Source: a virus. Taken from it: a stretch of DNA of 60,534 bases. Location of the stretch: IMG/VR virus record IMGVR_UViG_3300034072_002238, positions 1 to 60,534 of that record; one strand, 5' to 3'. Positions within the stretch are counted from its first letter, which is position 1. Every line of letters starts with the position of its first letter. The position numbers were made by a program, and so were the translations under genes. Positions 7,931 through 16,943 of this stretch are shown here, piece after piece. The notes under the pieces are model-generated. The model was not told where the DNA came from. It was given only the letters and a program-made list of their open reading frames with translations, and did not search any database.

Positions 7931-8682
7931 CAGAGCGTTCCCTTGTAAGCAAGGGCGCGCTCAGCAGCGGCGCGCTTGCGGGCGATGAGGACAATGGTGA
8001 GGATGACCAGGGCGACGACCAGGGCGCCCAGCGTCGCGATTGTGGTTACGTCGAGTTGGGAGACGGTGTCGGTCGCGATCGGAGCACTGCCCGCACCGGC
8101 GGCACTCGTCGCGGTGACCTTGGCGGCCTGGTCGTTGCGCTTGGTGCTGACCTCGGCCTTGCTGATTTCCGTGACTGCAGCGAGCTTGATCTCGCTTTTG
8201 GTCTGCCCCATGGCTTCAAGCGCCATGACGACGCCTTTTGCTTCAATGTCGGCGATGCGGCGGCCCCACCCCTTGCCGAAAGTCTTCCAGGTCTTGAGAA
8301 GCTGCACGAAGCCCAGCCGGGCGCGGCAGATCTTCTTCACGGTAACGCTGTGGTCGTTTGACCCGGCAGCGGCCTTGAGCCATTTGATCCCACGCGAAAC
8401 GCCAGAGTTCACCGACGCGTCATAGACGGCGAGATCCACGCCCGGGAAAAGCTGGAACGCATCGACCGTCGGCTTCCAGTATTGCTGCCGGTAGATGAGT
8501 TTGGCCTCGGACAGGCTGATGTTGCGAACCGAGATCTTCGGCAGTCCGCGATCTTTGCGCCATGCGTCGTAGACGGCCTGAGTGATGCCGAACATGGTAG
8601 CGCCGCCGGGATCGGCCTTGTGGTTGCTCCAGCCACCTTCCCATTTCGCGGTGATTTCGTGACAGACTGCGAAGCGATCCAT
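7930..8682 (-). CDS. Endolysin, GH108 N-acetylmuramidase with C-terminal membrane anchor
   Basis: 250 residues, starting at ATG 8682 preceded by AGGAG. The N-terminus has the GH108 signature ITAKWEGGWSNHKADPGG, with E15 the expected catalytic glutamate, then FGIT. The peptidoglycan-binding-like part follows (FPGVDLAVYDASVNSG, about 83-98). Unusually, residues about 216-240 form a hydrophobic span followed by RKRAAAE, so the enzyme is predicted to be tethered by a C-terminal membrane segment. It cleaves the murein glycan at lysis. First gene of the leftward lysis operon. Confidence 0.88.
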   Translation of the reverse strand: MDRFAVCHEITAKWEGGWSNHKADPGGATMFGITQAVYDAWRKDRGLPKISVRNISLSEAKLIYRQQYWKPTVDAFQLFPGVDLAVYDASVNSGVSRGIKWLKAAAGSNDHSVTVKKICRARLGFVQLLKTWKTFGKGWGRRIADIEAKGVVMALEAMGQTKSEIKLAAVTEISKAEVSTKRNDQAAKVTATSAAGAGSAPIATDTVSQLDVTTIATLGALVVALVILTIVLIARKRAAAERALAYKGTL

Positions 8683-8711
8683 GGTGTGGCTCCTGATGAA
8701 ATCAAAGGGCC

Positions 8712-8806
8712 GCACGTCTTGCGCAGTGGGTCTGGATGTACCACGCGCGCCTGCTTGCAACAATCCCGCAAACCGGCTAAAACCTTTGTGACTGCGCAAG
8801 ATGTGC
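8712..8806. promoter_or_regulatory. Outward-facing 16-bp element pair between lysis and capsid operons
   Basis: ACTGCGCAAGAYGTGC occurs twice: on the minus strand at 8712-8727 pointing to the endolysin, and on the plus strand at 8791-8806 pointing to the capsid gene, with 15 of 16 bases equal. The arrangement in the divergent gap suggests paired late-promoter or activator sites. No clear sigma70 boxes are visible in the gap. Confidence 0.5.
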
Positions 8807-8833
8807 TGATTATCCAGAATTGGAGATTGGCAC

Positions 8834-9934
8834 ATGGCCCCCACGACGATCGCCTATGGCGACCCGAAAGCGCAGAAGAAGTGGTCCGGCTCGCTCATGA
8901 TCGCCACGATGGCGAAGAGCTACTGGGACCGCAAGTTCATCGGCGAGAGCGACGAGTTCTGCATCCAGCGTCTGACTGACCTGGAATCCGACGCCGGCGA
9001 CACCATCACGTTCGACCTTTCCGTTCAGCTGCGCCACAAGCCGACCTACGGCGACCAGCGTCTGCAGGGCAAGGAAGAAAGCCTTCGCTTCTTCTCCGAC
9101 CAGATCCAGATTGACCAGATGCGCCACGGCGTATCCGCAGGCGGCAAGATGAGCCGCAAGCGGACCGTGCACAACATCCGCAAGGTCGCCAAGGATCGCC
9201 TGTCGGATTACTGGTCGAAGTTCGTCGACCAGATGATGTTCATCTACCTGTCCGGTCACCGCGGCATGAACGAGAACTTCATCGAAGACACGGCCTGGGC
9301 CGGGCACGCGAACAACCCCATCCAGGCCCCCGACACGAACCACCTTCTCTGGGGCGGCGACGCCACCAGCAAGGCGACGATCGACAGCTCGGACAAGATG
9401 TCCCGTTCGTTGATCGAGCGTGCCGAGGTCAAGGCCTCGATGATGGCCGCGACTGACCCCAAGCAAGCCCAGATGATGCCGCTGATGATCAATGGCGAAA
9501 GCCATTACGTCTGCGTCATGTCGAAATTCCAGGCCCATGATCTGCGCACCGCAGACGCTCAGGGCTGGCTCGACATCCAGAAGGCAGCGGCGGCATCTGA
9601 AGGCCGGACTAACCCGATTTTCAAGGGCGGCCTCGGCATGCTCAAGAACGTGGTTCTCCACGAGCATGAGGACGTCATCCGGTTTGCCGATTACGGCTCT
9701 GGCACCAACCTGCCCGCCGCGCGCGCACTGTTCCTCGGCCGTCAGGCCGGTGTGGTGGCGTTCGGGGCAACGGGCGGCTTCCGCTTCCAGTGGACGGAAG
9801 AAATGCAGGACCACGGCAACGAACCGGTCATTGCCGGCGGCTTGATCGCGGGCGTCAAGAAAACCCGCTTCAACAACACCGACTTTGGCGTGCTGTCGCT
9901 CGACACCTACGCCAAGGACCCCAACGCAGCCTGA
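8834..9934 (+). CDS. Major capsid protein, N4-gp56 family
   Basis: 366 residues. The sequence matches the N4-gp56-type HK97-fold capsid pattern I know from alphaproteobacterial phages: an early FIGESDEFCIQ segment, TFDLSVQLRHKPTYGD, FFSDQIQIDQMRHGVSAGG (the extended E-loop area), SHYVCVMS, and a C-terminal FGVLSLDTYA. No protease or delta domain is seen. It starts the rightward structural operon. Unusually, portal, scaffold and terminase are 24 kb away on the other strand. Confidence 0.88.
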   Translation: MAPTTIAYGDPKAQKKWSGSLMIATMAKSYWDRKFIGESDEFCIQRLTDLESDAGDTITFDLSVQLRHKPTYGDQRLQGKEESLRFFSDQIQIDQMRHGVSAGGKMSRKRTVHNIRKVAKDRLSDYWSKFVDQMMFIYLSGHRGMNENFIEDTAWAGHANNPIQAPDTNHLLWGGDATSKATIDSSDKMSRSLIERAEVKASMMAATDPKQAQMMPLMINGESHYVCVMSKFQAHDLRTADAQGWLDIQKAAAASEGRTNPIFKGGLGMLKNVVLHEHEDVIRFADYGSGTNLPAARALFLGRQAGVVAFGATGGFRFQWTEEMQDHGNEPVIAGGLIAGVKKTRFNNTDFGVLSLDTYAKDPNAA

Positions 9935-10011
9935 CGGCGGCGTTGCCGGCACGGATTGAGACGCGGTCTACGGGTCGCGTTTCCCCTCCCAACTAAGACC
10001 AGGAGCCCCCG

Positions 10012-10467
10012 ATGGCTGTCATTCAGAGCAAATTTGCAAAGGGCGTCATTGGTGCGCCCTATCCGGCATTCGCCGGCCACGTCGTTGCCAAGCGCTTCGA
10101 CCACGCGTTCGCCGCCGCTCCGGCGCTGAACGATATCATCGAACTCGCCCCCCTGCCGGCCGGTGCCCGCGTCATCGATATGATTTTCGATGGTGATGAC
10201 CTCGACAGCGGCACTGCGATGCTTGTCGACGTCGGCATCATGTCCGGTGAATGGGGCGACGAAAGCCAGAGCCGCACCGTAGGCGCTGAGTTTTTCTCCG
10301 CATCCAACCTGCTGCAGGCCGGTGGCGTTGCGCGTCCGACGCTCAAGACCGCGTTCCGCACAACGCCGTCTGGGACCAACCGCTCGATCGGCGTCAAGAT
10401 CGCCACGGCAGCCGGCACCTTCGTCGCCGGTTCGATCGGGCTGACCGTCCTCTACGCGACGGACTGA
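10012..10467 (+). CDS. Putative capsid decoration or head protein
   Basis: 151 residues, beta-rich (ALNDIIELAPLPAGARVIDMIFDGDDL), no charge clusters. Proteins of this size and pattern follow N4-gp56 capsid genes in related phages and are thought to be head decoration or structural proteins. A terminator follows at once, so it is transcribed in the same strong unit as the capsid gene. AGGAG precedes the ATG. Confidence 0.65.
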   Translation: MAVIQSKFAKGVIGAPYPAFAGHVVAKRFDHAFAAAPALNDIIELAPLPAGARVIDMIFDGDDLDSGTAMLVDVGIMSGEWGDESQSRTVGAEFFSASNLLQAGGVARPTLKTAFRTTPSGTNRSIGVKIATAAGTFVAGSIGLTVLYATD

Positions 10468-10488
10468 CCCCGCTTCACATGTTGAAGA

Positions 10489-10525
10489 CAGGGGGCCGAT
10501 TCTCGCGCCCCCTGCTTTTGTTTTC
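10489..10525 (+). terminator. Rho-independent terminator after the capsid pair
   Basis: CAGGGGGC (10489-10496) and GCCCCCTG (10507-10514) form an 8-bp perfect stem with a 10-nt loop, followed by CTTTTGTTTT. It lies between the decoration-like gene and the next structural gene, where a leaky terminator would make capsid mRNA more abundant than downstream messages. Confidence 0.85.
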
Positions 10526-10545
10526 TGGCAAGCAAGGACACTGTC

Positions 10546-11154
10546 ATGGCTCTCATCCAATGCCTGCTCGGCTCCGCCACTCCGGTCCTCAGCAGCACTA
10601 CATACGCTTTTGAACGGGATGATCACGGTCGCTTCGTGTGCGAGGTCCATGACCTGGTGCATATCCAGTGCCTGCTTTCCCGCGACGACATCTATCGCAT
10701 CGCTGCCGCAGTGGTTCCCGAACCGGTCGAATCTCATATCGAGACGCTTCTCGGTTCCAGCATCCTTCCCTCCCTTGTCGAGATTGCCGATGGCGTCTCT
10801 GTCCAGATCGGCGCGGTGGTCGCCAGGGCACACACTGAGAGCGGCCTGACCATCGCCGAGTGGAACGCTCAGGCGGCTGATGATCGTGAGGCCGCCCTGG
10901 AGCTGACCGTCGAAGCCATGAAGGCCGAACACGCACCGAAGCCGCAGGACCCGGCTCAGCCCGAGCCCGAGCCTGCACCAGCGTCTGAGCCGGACGCTGC
11001 ACAGCCCGACGCGTCCGAGGCCGTCGATCCCGCCGAGGAAGACACCGACGGCGATCAGGACGGCCCGACCCTCGACGCCGTGGTGGCCGGCATCGTGACT
11101 GAAGCCGATGTCGCTCCGGCCCCCAAGCCGCGTCGCGGCCGTCGCAGCCGGTAA
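10546..11154 (+). CDS. Hypothetical virion-associated protein with acidic Pro-rich tail
   Basis: 202 residues. The first 125 form an ordered domain with no recognised family. Residues about 130-190 are low-complexity and acidic (runs of PQDP, EPEPAP, EEDTDGDQD), ending in a basic tail PKPRRGRRSR. Position between the capsid pair and the connector genes suggests a head or assembly protein. Confidence 0.65.
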   Translation: MALIQCLLGSATPVLSSTTYAFERDDHGRFVCEVHDLVHIQCLLSRDDIYRIAAAVVPEPVESHIETLLGSSILPSLVEIADGVSVQIGAVVARAHTESGLTIAEWNAQAADDREAALELTVEAMKAEHAPKPQDPAQPEPEPAPASEPDAAQPDASEAVDPAEEDTDGDQDGPTLDAVVAGIVTEADVAPAPKPRRGRRSR

Positions 11155-11160
11155 GCCCCG

Positions 11161-11847
11161 ATGCTGGCGAGCAAGGTCATCACCGATGCGTCGGTCATCC
11201 TGATCGACACCGAGTTAGTCCGCTGGCCCGCCAGAGAGCTTGCCGGCTGGCTCGACCACGGCGTGCTCTCCATCATCACGGTAAAACCCTCCGCATCGAG
11301 CGAGACCATCGCGCTCAGCTTGGCGCGCGGCACGAAACAGGCTTTGCCCGCAGACCAGCGCATTCGCCAGCTGCTCGACCTCACGCGCAACTTGGGCGGA
11401 TCAAACGGCGCAGCTGGTCGGGCAATCCGCTCCGTGTCGCGCGCCGAGCTCGACGGCAACCAGCCCAACTGGCACGACCCGCGATATGTGCCGTTCAAGA
11501 AGGAAGTGCGCCAGTTCGTGTTTGACGAGGCTCTTCCGCGCGAATTCTACGTCGTGCCGGGGAATGACGGCACCGGCTCCGTCGAAGCCGCGGTTGCTAC
11601 GCTGCCAGAACGCGTCGTCGATCGCGTCACGGCCAACGTCGACCTGGCCGAAAGCTATGCGATCGAGGTTGGGATCGGCGACGAATACGAGCCGGCGCTG
11701 CTCGATTATGTGCTCTATCGCGCCTTCTCCAAGGAGGATCCGGCAGCGGCTCCGGCAAGAGCGGTGACGCACTATCAGGCCTTTGCCACCGCTATCGGCC
11801 TGCAGAGCCAGGTCGAGACCGCGACCAGCCCTGGGAGAAAGCGCTGA
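11161..11847 (+). CDS. Head-tail connector-like protein (DUF6682-like)
   Basis: 228 residues. RWPARELAGWLDHGVLSIITVKPSAS (about 21-46) matches the start of DUF6682-type phage adaptors, which sit between capsid and tail genes in podoviruses. The C-terminal part (YEPALLDYVLYRAFSKED) is also typical. It shares one base with the next gene. Role as neck protein is inferred from family memory and order. Confidence 0.65.
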   Translation: MLASKVITDASVILIDTELVRWPARELAGWLDHGVLSIITVKPSASSETIALSLARGTKQALPADQRIRQLLDLTRNLGGSNGAAGRAIRSVSRAELDGNQPNWHDPRYVPFKKEVRQFVFDEALPREFYVVPGNDGTGSVEAAVATLPERVVDRVTANVDLAESYAIEVGIGDEYEPALLDYVLYRAFSKEDPAAAPARAVTHYQAFATAIGLQSQVETATSPGRKR

Positions 11848-12470
11848 TGGTCGAGATGGTCGACATCGATGACTTCCTGCCCGAGGTGCTGCGGTATGCG
11901 CCGAATGCCAGCGATTTCACGGCTCACCGCTTCATCATCCAGGCGGGCCGGGATCTGTGCCAGCGCTGCAGGCTGTGGCGCGAGAACGACAGCGTCGCCA
12001 TCACCGCACCGGAAATGCAGGGGCTCTGCACCATAGCCGACGCGGCTATCGTTGAGATCCAGTCCGCGACGCTCGACGGGCGTCAGCTTGAACCCGTGAG
12101 CCCCGAATGGCTTGACGAAAAGCTGCCCAACTGGGCCAACGACGAAACCGAAGGCACGGCGCTCTATGTGACGCAGACCACACCCAACACGGTGTCTGTC
12201 GTGCCTCGTAGCCCCGGCACCTTGCTCGCACGCCTGGTCCTGAAACCGGCGCGCAACGCTACCAGCCTGCCGGCACTTCTTCTTGAAGACTACAGCGAGG
12301 AGATCGGCCGCGGGGCCGCGGGGCGCATCTTGACGGACCCAAACTCCGACAATCCGCAGCTCGGTCTTGACCACCGCAACTGGTTCGAGAAGCGCCTCGA
12401 CGTGATCGCGCTGCGCATCGCTCGCGGGCAGCAGAACGCGCCGCTGCGCACCAAAGGAGCATTTCTGTAA
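11847..12470 (+). CDS. Tail-connector-like protein
   Basis: 207 residues. Opens with an acidic segment FLPEVLRYAPNASDFTAHRFIIQAGRDLCQRC, then a beta-rich middle and a helical end with NWFEKRLDVIALRIARGQ. Proteins of this shape follow the DUF6682-like adaptor in related phages and probably build the neck. One-base overlaps on both sides. Confidence 0.6.
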   Translation: MVEMVDIDDFLPEVLRYAPNASDFTAHRFIIQAGRDLCQRCRLWRENDSVAITAPEMQGLCTIADAAIVEIQSATLDGRQLEPVSPEWLDEKLPNWANDETEGTALYVTQTTPNTVSVVPRSPGTLLARLVLKPARNATSLPALLLEDYSEEIGRGAAGRILTDPNSDNPQLGLDHRNWFEKRLDVIALRIARGQQNAPLRTKGAFL

Positions 12471-12886
12471 TGACGACGAGCACCTATGCCGGCAATGCCA
12501 TCCTGAACCTCTTCCTGCGTGGCGTCGCGGTCACCCCACCGACGGAGGTCTATATCTCTCTTCATACCGGTGACCCGGGGGCCAATGGCGCCAATGAGGT
12601 GACGACGGGGGCTTGGCCGTCCTACGCGCGGCAGGACGCGGCGCAGGGCGGCGCAATTGCTACGGGGTTTTCAGAGGCCACTGCCAAGGCGACCACCAAC
12701 CTGGAACAGTTGCTCTATGCCGCGAACGACGGCGCGTCCGAGGTGGTCGTGACACACTTCGGCATCTGGGACGCGGCAACGGGTGGCAACTTCATCCACG
12801 GTGACCCGCTCGACGCTCCCAAGACCTACTTCCCCTCTGACGAAGGCGTCATTCACGCCGGCGCACTCGACGTTGAGGTGACCTGA
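12470..12886 (+). CDS. Phage tail-fibre-associated protein (Gp80-like)
   Basis: 138 residues. The pattern VYISLHTGDPGANGANEV (about 27-44) followed by YARQ and a C-terminal THFGIWDAATGGNF belongs to a widespread family of small beta-sandwich tail or fibre proteins. It probably decorates or links fibres. One-base overlap with both neighbours. Confidence 0.7.
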   Translation: MTTSTYAGNAILNLFLRGVAVTPPTEVYISLHTGDPGANGANEVTTGAWPSYARQDAAQGGAIATGFSEATAKATTNLEQLLYAANDGASEVVVTHFGIWDAATGGNFIHGDPLDAPKTYFPSDEGVIHAGALDVEVT

Positions 12887-13398
12887 TGCTGGGTTATGGC
12901 GCGCTCAACGGAACGACGCTGAACAGCCTGCCGATCAACAGCGGCACGTGGCTCATGCAGATGGTTGCGGTCTCGTCGCTGTCCGTCCCATCGGGTCTGG
13001 CCCTGACGCGGCGCGTCGGACCAGTTTCAACGTCTTCCATCGAAGTGGCGGCCTTGGCCAACGTGAGACGACGTGCTGCAGCGGTCGCGTCTAGCGCTGT
13101 TTATGTCGATGCGACTGCTGCCCTGGTGCGCCGCGCCGCGCCGCGAGCGCTGGGCCGGGTGCAGGTCGATGGAGCGCTGCGGCTCACGCGCCGCGTCACC
13201 CACAGCCCTCTTGGCGTGGTGATCATCATCGGCAGAGGCAAGGCCGCGTGGCGAAGCCTTCGCCCGACCGAGCCTAGCCGAACACTGAGGTTCACCGAGA
13301 TTCGTCGCGTAGCCATCAATGATGACGATCGCGGCGTATCCATCGCGCGGGAACCCCGCCAGGTCCACGTGTCCCGAGGCAGGGAGAGCGGCCAATGA
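12886..13398 (+). CDS. Hypothetical tail protein
   Basis: 170 residues beginning MLGYGALNGTTLNSLPI, then an unusually Ala/Val/Arg-rich part (about 35-130) with spaced ARR/TRR motifs, and a basic tail. Not a recognised family. Overlaps the genes on either side by 1 and 4 bp, which supports that it is translated. A long open frame on the opposite strand here is a composition shadow. Confidence 0.6.
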   Translation: MLGYGALNGTTLNSLPINSGTWLMQMVAVSSLSVPSGLALTRRVGPVSTSSIEVAALANVRRRAAAVASSAVYVDATAALVRRAAPRALGRVQVDGALRLTRRVTHSPLGVVIIIGRGKAAWRSLRPTEPSRTLRFTEIRRVAINDDDRGVSIAREPRQVHVSRGRESGQ

Positions 13399-13673
13399 TT
13401 TGTGATGTCATCACCAAAGTGCCGGTCGACGTGCTCGACTATGATTTCGACTTCGCCCGTTGGCTGCCCGCGGATGACCGCATTGTCGACAGCGTAGCTG
13501 AGATCAGTTCCAGCACGGCGGTGGTCGACAAGATCGACCAGGCCGACGCGGTGGCGAGGGTCTGGATCTCTGGCGGTGACGTTGGTGACGCCGGAACAGT
13601 GACGGTGACCATCACCACATTGGGGGGGCGCACCAAGCAGGTGCAGGCCACCCTGAAAATCAAGGAGGCCTGA
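13395..13673 (+). CDS. Fibre-tail adaptor-like protein
   Basis: 92 residues. VLDYDFDFARWLPADDRI near the N-terminus, ARVWISGGDVGDAGTVTVTITTLGGRTKQ in the middle and TLKIKE at the end match the small Ig-like fibre-tail adaptor family that joins fibres to the tail in many phages. ATGA-type overlap with the gene before. Confidence 0.7.
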   Translation: MICDVITKVPVDVLDYDFDFARWLPADDRIVDSVAEISSSTAVVDKIDQADAVARVWISGGDVGDAGTVTVTITTLGGRTKQVQATLKIKEA

Positions 13674-13674
13674 C

Positions 13675-14640
13675 ATGGTGGTGAAACTTTCAAACAACGC
13701 GTCTTCGACCTTGGCCGGCTCGATCAACAGCAGCGTCACGTCCCTGTCGGTGGCTTCCGGTGACGCCGCGAAATTCCCCGCCCTAGGCGCGGGAGAATGG
13801 TTCCCTCTGACCGTCGTGGATACGGCAGGCAACATGGAGATCATGAGGGTGACGGCTCGCGCCGGCGCGGCTCTGACGGTTGTTCGTGGGCAAGAAGGCA
13901 CAACGGCAAAGAGCTTTTCTGCCGGATCGAAGTGTGATCTTCGACTGACTGCCGCGGCGCAAGTCGACCATGAACATGCAATGTCCGCAATAGTCGGTTT
14001 GGAGGATGCGCTGGCGGGCAAGGCCGACGATTCGGAAATCACCGCGCTGTATGAAGCACTCGATGACCTCGAACTTTCAGTTGACACAGCCTTGGAGGGC
14101 AAGGCTGACTTGCTCAGTGGCGGCGCAAGCGACAATACGTTTTCCGACACATCGGAACTCGTATTCCTCGACGGCACGACGCAAAAGCGCGGGACGCTCC
14201 TTGGTCTCATCAACTCGATCTTCGATGGCACGCGAGCGATTGCGAACGGAGTGTTTCTCGCGGCATCGTTCGCATGGCAGAACGCGGGCGGCTTCAGGCT
14301 CACGCACGACATCACGACGCTGACTGACCATCGGGTTGCGAACTGGCCAAACGGCCCTGTGACTATCCCGACAGGGACGTTGATCACCGGGGCTGATGTT
14401 GCGCCGAATGTCGCTGCAATTACAGCCGGTGGAATCGGCTCAACTGTTCTCGCTTACCGCCTTTCGACGTCGGGTGCTGTTCTTTTTGGCGCGACGCAGC
14501 CTGGTAGCAATCTGCGACCATGCAACACGTCATCGGCGGGCGATCCAACAACCACAAGCCTCACGGGAACATGGATGTGCCTCGGCACGGCGTTGTCTGG
14601 AAGTGGTGTCGCAACTCATTGGCGCAAGGTGGCAGCATGA
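13675..14640 (+). CDS. Tail fibre protein
   Basis: 321 residues with a strong AAGGAGG 6 nt upstream of the ATG. N-terminal 90 residues form a beta domain (LSVASGDAAKFPALGAGEW, then MEIMRVTARAGAALTVVRGQEGTTA) known from phage fibre proteins; after VDHEHAMSAIVGLEDALAGKADDSEI a likely trimeric coiled part follows, then a Gly/Thr-rich distal domain ending WMCLGTALSGSGVATHWRKV. Probable receptor-contact protein. The fibre-assembly-like gene overlaps its end. Confidence 0.8.
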   Translation: MVVKLSNNASSTLAGSINSSVTSLSVASGDAAKFPALGAGEWFPLTVVDTAGNMEIMRVTARAGAALTVVRGQEGTTAKSFSAGSKCDLRLTAAAQVDHEHAMSAIVGLEDALAGKADDSEITALYEALDDLELSVDTALEGKADLLSGGASDNTFSDTSELVFLDGTTQKRGTLLGLINSIFDGTRAIANGVFLAASFAWQNAGGFRLTHDITTLTDHRVANWPNGPVTIPTGTLITGADVAPNVAAITAGGIGSTVLAYRLSTSGAVLFGATQPGSNLRPCNTSSAGDPTTTSLTGTWMCLGTALSGSGVATHWRKVAA

Positions 14641-15188
14641 ACTACGAATTCAGAAGCCCGGTCTACTCGTCAAACGACGGGCAACAGATCGATATGGAGA
14701 TCAATCACCCCTCGCTTGGGTGGATACCCTACACGGCTCGGCCTGATGCGACGGAGCAACGCAACCGGGATATGTACGCGGCCGCATTGCTTGGTGAGGT
14801 TGGGGAATATGGCGAGCCCGAGCCGCCCGACAGCTCCGCCGTCAACAAGGAACGCGACCGGCGGATCGCGGCCGGCACCACCATCAGTGTGTCCGGCTAC
14901 GGGGTCATCCCCATGACCGGGACGGACCGCGACATGACGCTTATCACAGCGATGCTGATCCGCGCGCGGGACGCTCACGCGGACGGAGCCGCATCTGCAA
15001 GCATGGTTCTTCGGGATCGCGACAACGTCATCCACAACCTCACCCCCCTGCAGATGCTTGAGCTGACGTCGAAAGGGATGCAATGGGTGGAGGATACCAT
15101 GACGGTAAGTTGGGCCATGAAAGACGGTACGGCACCCTTCGAAGGGGGCATCCCACTCGACTTTACGGATGATGGCTACTGGCCTTGA
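14637..15188 (+). CDS. Tail-fibre assembly-like protein (DUF4376-like)
   Basis: 183 residues from ATG 14637, overlapping the fibre stop (ATGA). The second half, RDRRIAAGTTISVSGYGVIPMTGTDRD to LRDRDNVIHNLTPLQMLEL, matches the DUF4376 module found C-terminal in tail-fibre assembly proteins and tail tips. Probably a chaperone or small fibre component for the protein upstream. Confidence 0.7.
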   Translation: MNYEFRSPVYSSNDGQQIDMEINHPSLGWIPYTARPDATEQRNRDMYAAALLGEVGEYGEPEPPDSSAVNKERDRRIAAGTTISVSGYGVIPMTGTDRDMTLITAMLIRARDAHADGAASASMVLRDRDNVIHNLTPLQMLELTSKGMQWVEDTMTVSWAMKDGTAPFEGGIPLDFTDDGYWP

Positions 15189-15197
15189 GGTGTTGTA

Positions 15198-16943
15198 ATG
15201 GCCGTCATCAAGATCTCCGCATTTGCCGGTGAACGGCCGTTGATCAGTCCGCGACTGTTGCCTGATACCGCGGCCACGGCTGCGTCAAATCTGCGCCTCG
15301 ACGACGGCGCGCTGACACCCACAAACCGGTCCGCACTCACCCTCTTTGCGGCGGACAACGCCAATGACCTGACGATCTACCGTCACGGATCGGACTGGCT
15401 GTCATGGGGAGGTGTGGTGCATGCGGTTCCAGGGCCCGTCGCCGAAGATCGTCTGTATTTCACCGGGGACGGCGTTCCGAAGATGCGCGCCGCGGGTAGC
15501 GAATATCCGTTGGCGCTGGCCCCTCCAACTGCAGCGCCTACGGCAACGCCCAGCGGCACCGGTTCGGGTGATATCCAGAGCCGCACTTATGTGTGGACCT
15601 GGGTTACCGCGTTCGGTGAGGAATCGGCACCGTCTCCCACGTCCGCGATCATCGATTGGCAGCCGGGGCAGTCCGTCACCCTGAGTGGGTTTGAAAGCAC
15701 ACCGGCGGGCCGAAACATCACGAAGCAGCGCATCTATCGCTCTCAGACCGGGTCGAGCGGCACATACCTGTATTTCATTGCGGAGCGTGATGCGACCGAC
15801 GCAGATTTCGCCGATACGGTCGCTGTCGACGCTTTCAATGAAGCCCTGCCTTCGGCGGGATGGACCCCGCCACCTGACACCCTCGCGGGCTTGATCAGCA
15901 TGCCAAACGGTATGATGGCGGCATTCACGGGCCGAGAGGTCTGGTTCTCGGAACCATACCGGCCCCATGCCTGGCCCGAACGCTACACCATGACGTGTGA
16001 CGCCGAGGTGGTGGGATTGGTGTCTCTCGGCTCCGTGCTGATCGTCATGACGAAGGCGAACCCGTACCTCATGGCTGGCTCTCACCCCGATTCCATGCAG
16101 AGCCAGAAACTCGAGGCGAACCTGCCTTGCATCAATGCGCGTGGGATCGTGGATCTGGGATTCGTGGCCTGTTACCCGACCAAGGATGGTCTGGTAACCG
16201 TTGGTGCGGATGGGGCGGTCAATCTCGCAACGCGTCAACTGTTCAGCCGAGAGGACTGGCTTCGTTTTTCCCCGTCAACGATCATTGGTGCCCAGAGTGC
16301 TGGGAGCTATGTCATGTTCTATGATCGCACCCTGCCAGACGGAGCCAGGCTTGCCGGATCTCTGCTGATCAACGTCTCGGGCGGCGAATTCCTCGTGCGA
16401 GCCGACGAGATTGCGTCGGCCGCTTTCTATGACACCGCCGACGCCTGCCTCTATTTCAAGAGATCTGGTGCGACAAACATCTATCGCTTCGACGATCCGA
16501 ACCAACCCCCGTCAACCTACTACTGGCGATCAAAAGAATTCTGGGCTACGCGGCCCGAGACTTTCGGCGCTCTTCTGGTCGACCTTGGGCAGGGCGGCAC
16601 GGTGTTTTCACCCGAGCAGATCGCTGTAGAACAAGCAGAGATCATCGCGGCCAATGAGGAGATCATTGCCGATGACGCGCTGATGTCAGAGATGAACGCC
16701 GCACCTATGAACGTTCTCCCCCTGGCCGGGGACACGCTGACATCTTTCCCGGATTACGGCTCGCTCACCATCAACGTCTACGGCGACCGCAAGCTTGTGC
16801 GCAGCGTGACGCGGGCCGGGGTGGTCGACAGATTGCCGGCGGGTTTCAAGGCGCGCCTCTGGGAAGTGTCGGTGTCCTCGAACCTGCAGGTAACCCAGAT
16901 CATGATGGCAGGCACTGTAGATGAGCTGAGGAACAGCCAGTGA
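15198..16943 (+). CDS. Tail hub or nozzle-like protein
   Basis: 581 residues, beta-rich. RTYVWTWVTAFGEESAPS (about 131-148) followed by RIYRSQTGSSGTYLYFIAE and GLISMPNGMMAAFTGREVWFSEPYRPHAWP are the blocks I recognise in podovirus tail-hub proteins of alphaproteobacterial phages. A helical Glu/Ala-rich segment (VEQAEIIAANEEIIADDALM, about 476-495) interrupts the fold. It probably forms the tail tube or nozzle below the portal. Intact and of usual length. Confidence 0.75.
   Translation: MAVIKISAFAGERPLISPRLLPDTAATAASNLRLDDGALTPTNRSALTLFAADNANDLTIYRHGSDWLSWGGVVHAVPGPVAEDRLYFTGDGVPKMRAAGSEYPLALAPPTAAPTATPSGTGSGDIQSRTYVWTWVTAFGEESAPSPTSAIIDWQPGQSVTLSGFESTPAGRNITKQRIYRSQTGSSGTYLYFIAERDATDADFADTVAVDAFNEALPSAGWTPPPDTLAGLISMPNGMMAAFTGREVWFSEPYRPHAWPERYTMTCDAEVVGLVSLGSVLIVMTKANPYLMAGSHPDSMQSQKLEANLPCINARGIVDLGFVACYPTKDGLVTVGADGAVNLATRQLFSREDWLRFSPSTIIGAQSAGSYVMFYDRTLPDGARLAGSLLINVSGGEFLVRADEIASAAFYDTADACLYFKRSGATNIYRFDDPNQPPSTYYWRSKEFWATRPETFGALLVDLGQGGTVFSPEQIAVEQAEIIAANEEIIADDALMSEMNAAPMNVLPLAGDTLTSFPDYGSLTINVYGDRKLVRSVTRAGVVDRLPAGFKARLWEVSVSSNLQVTQIMMAGTVDELRNSQ

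Noticed and set aside
8810-9952. 380-codon minus-strand open frame opposite the capsid gene
   Set aside because: Mirror of the capsid codons; composition of a shadow frame (His/Asp/Val-rich, no motif).
13101-14387. 428-codon minus-strand open frame opposite the fibre genes
   Set aside because: The plus-strand genes here overlap by ATGA-type junctions and have recognisable fibre modules; the minus frame is Ser/Arg-rich shadow.
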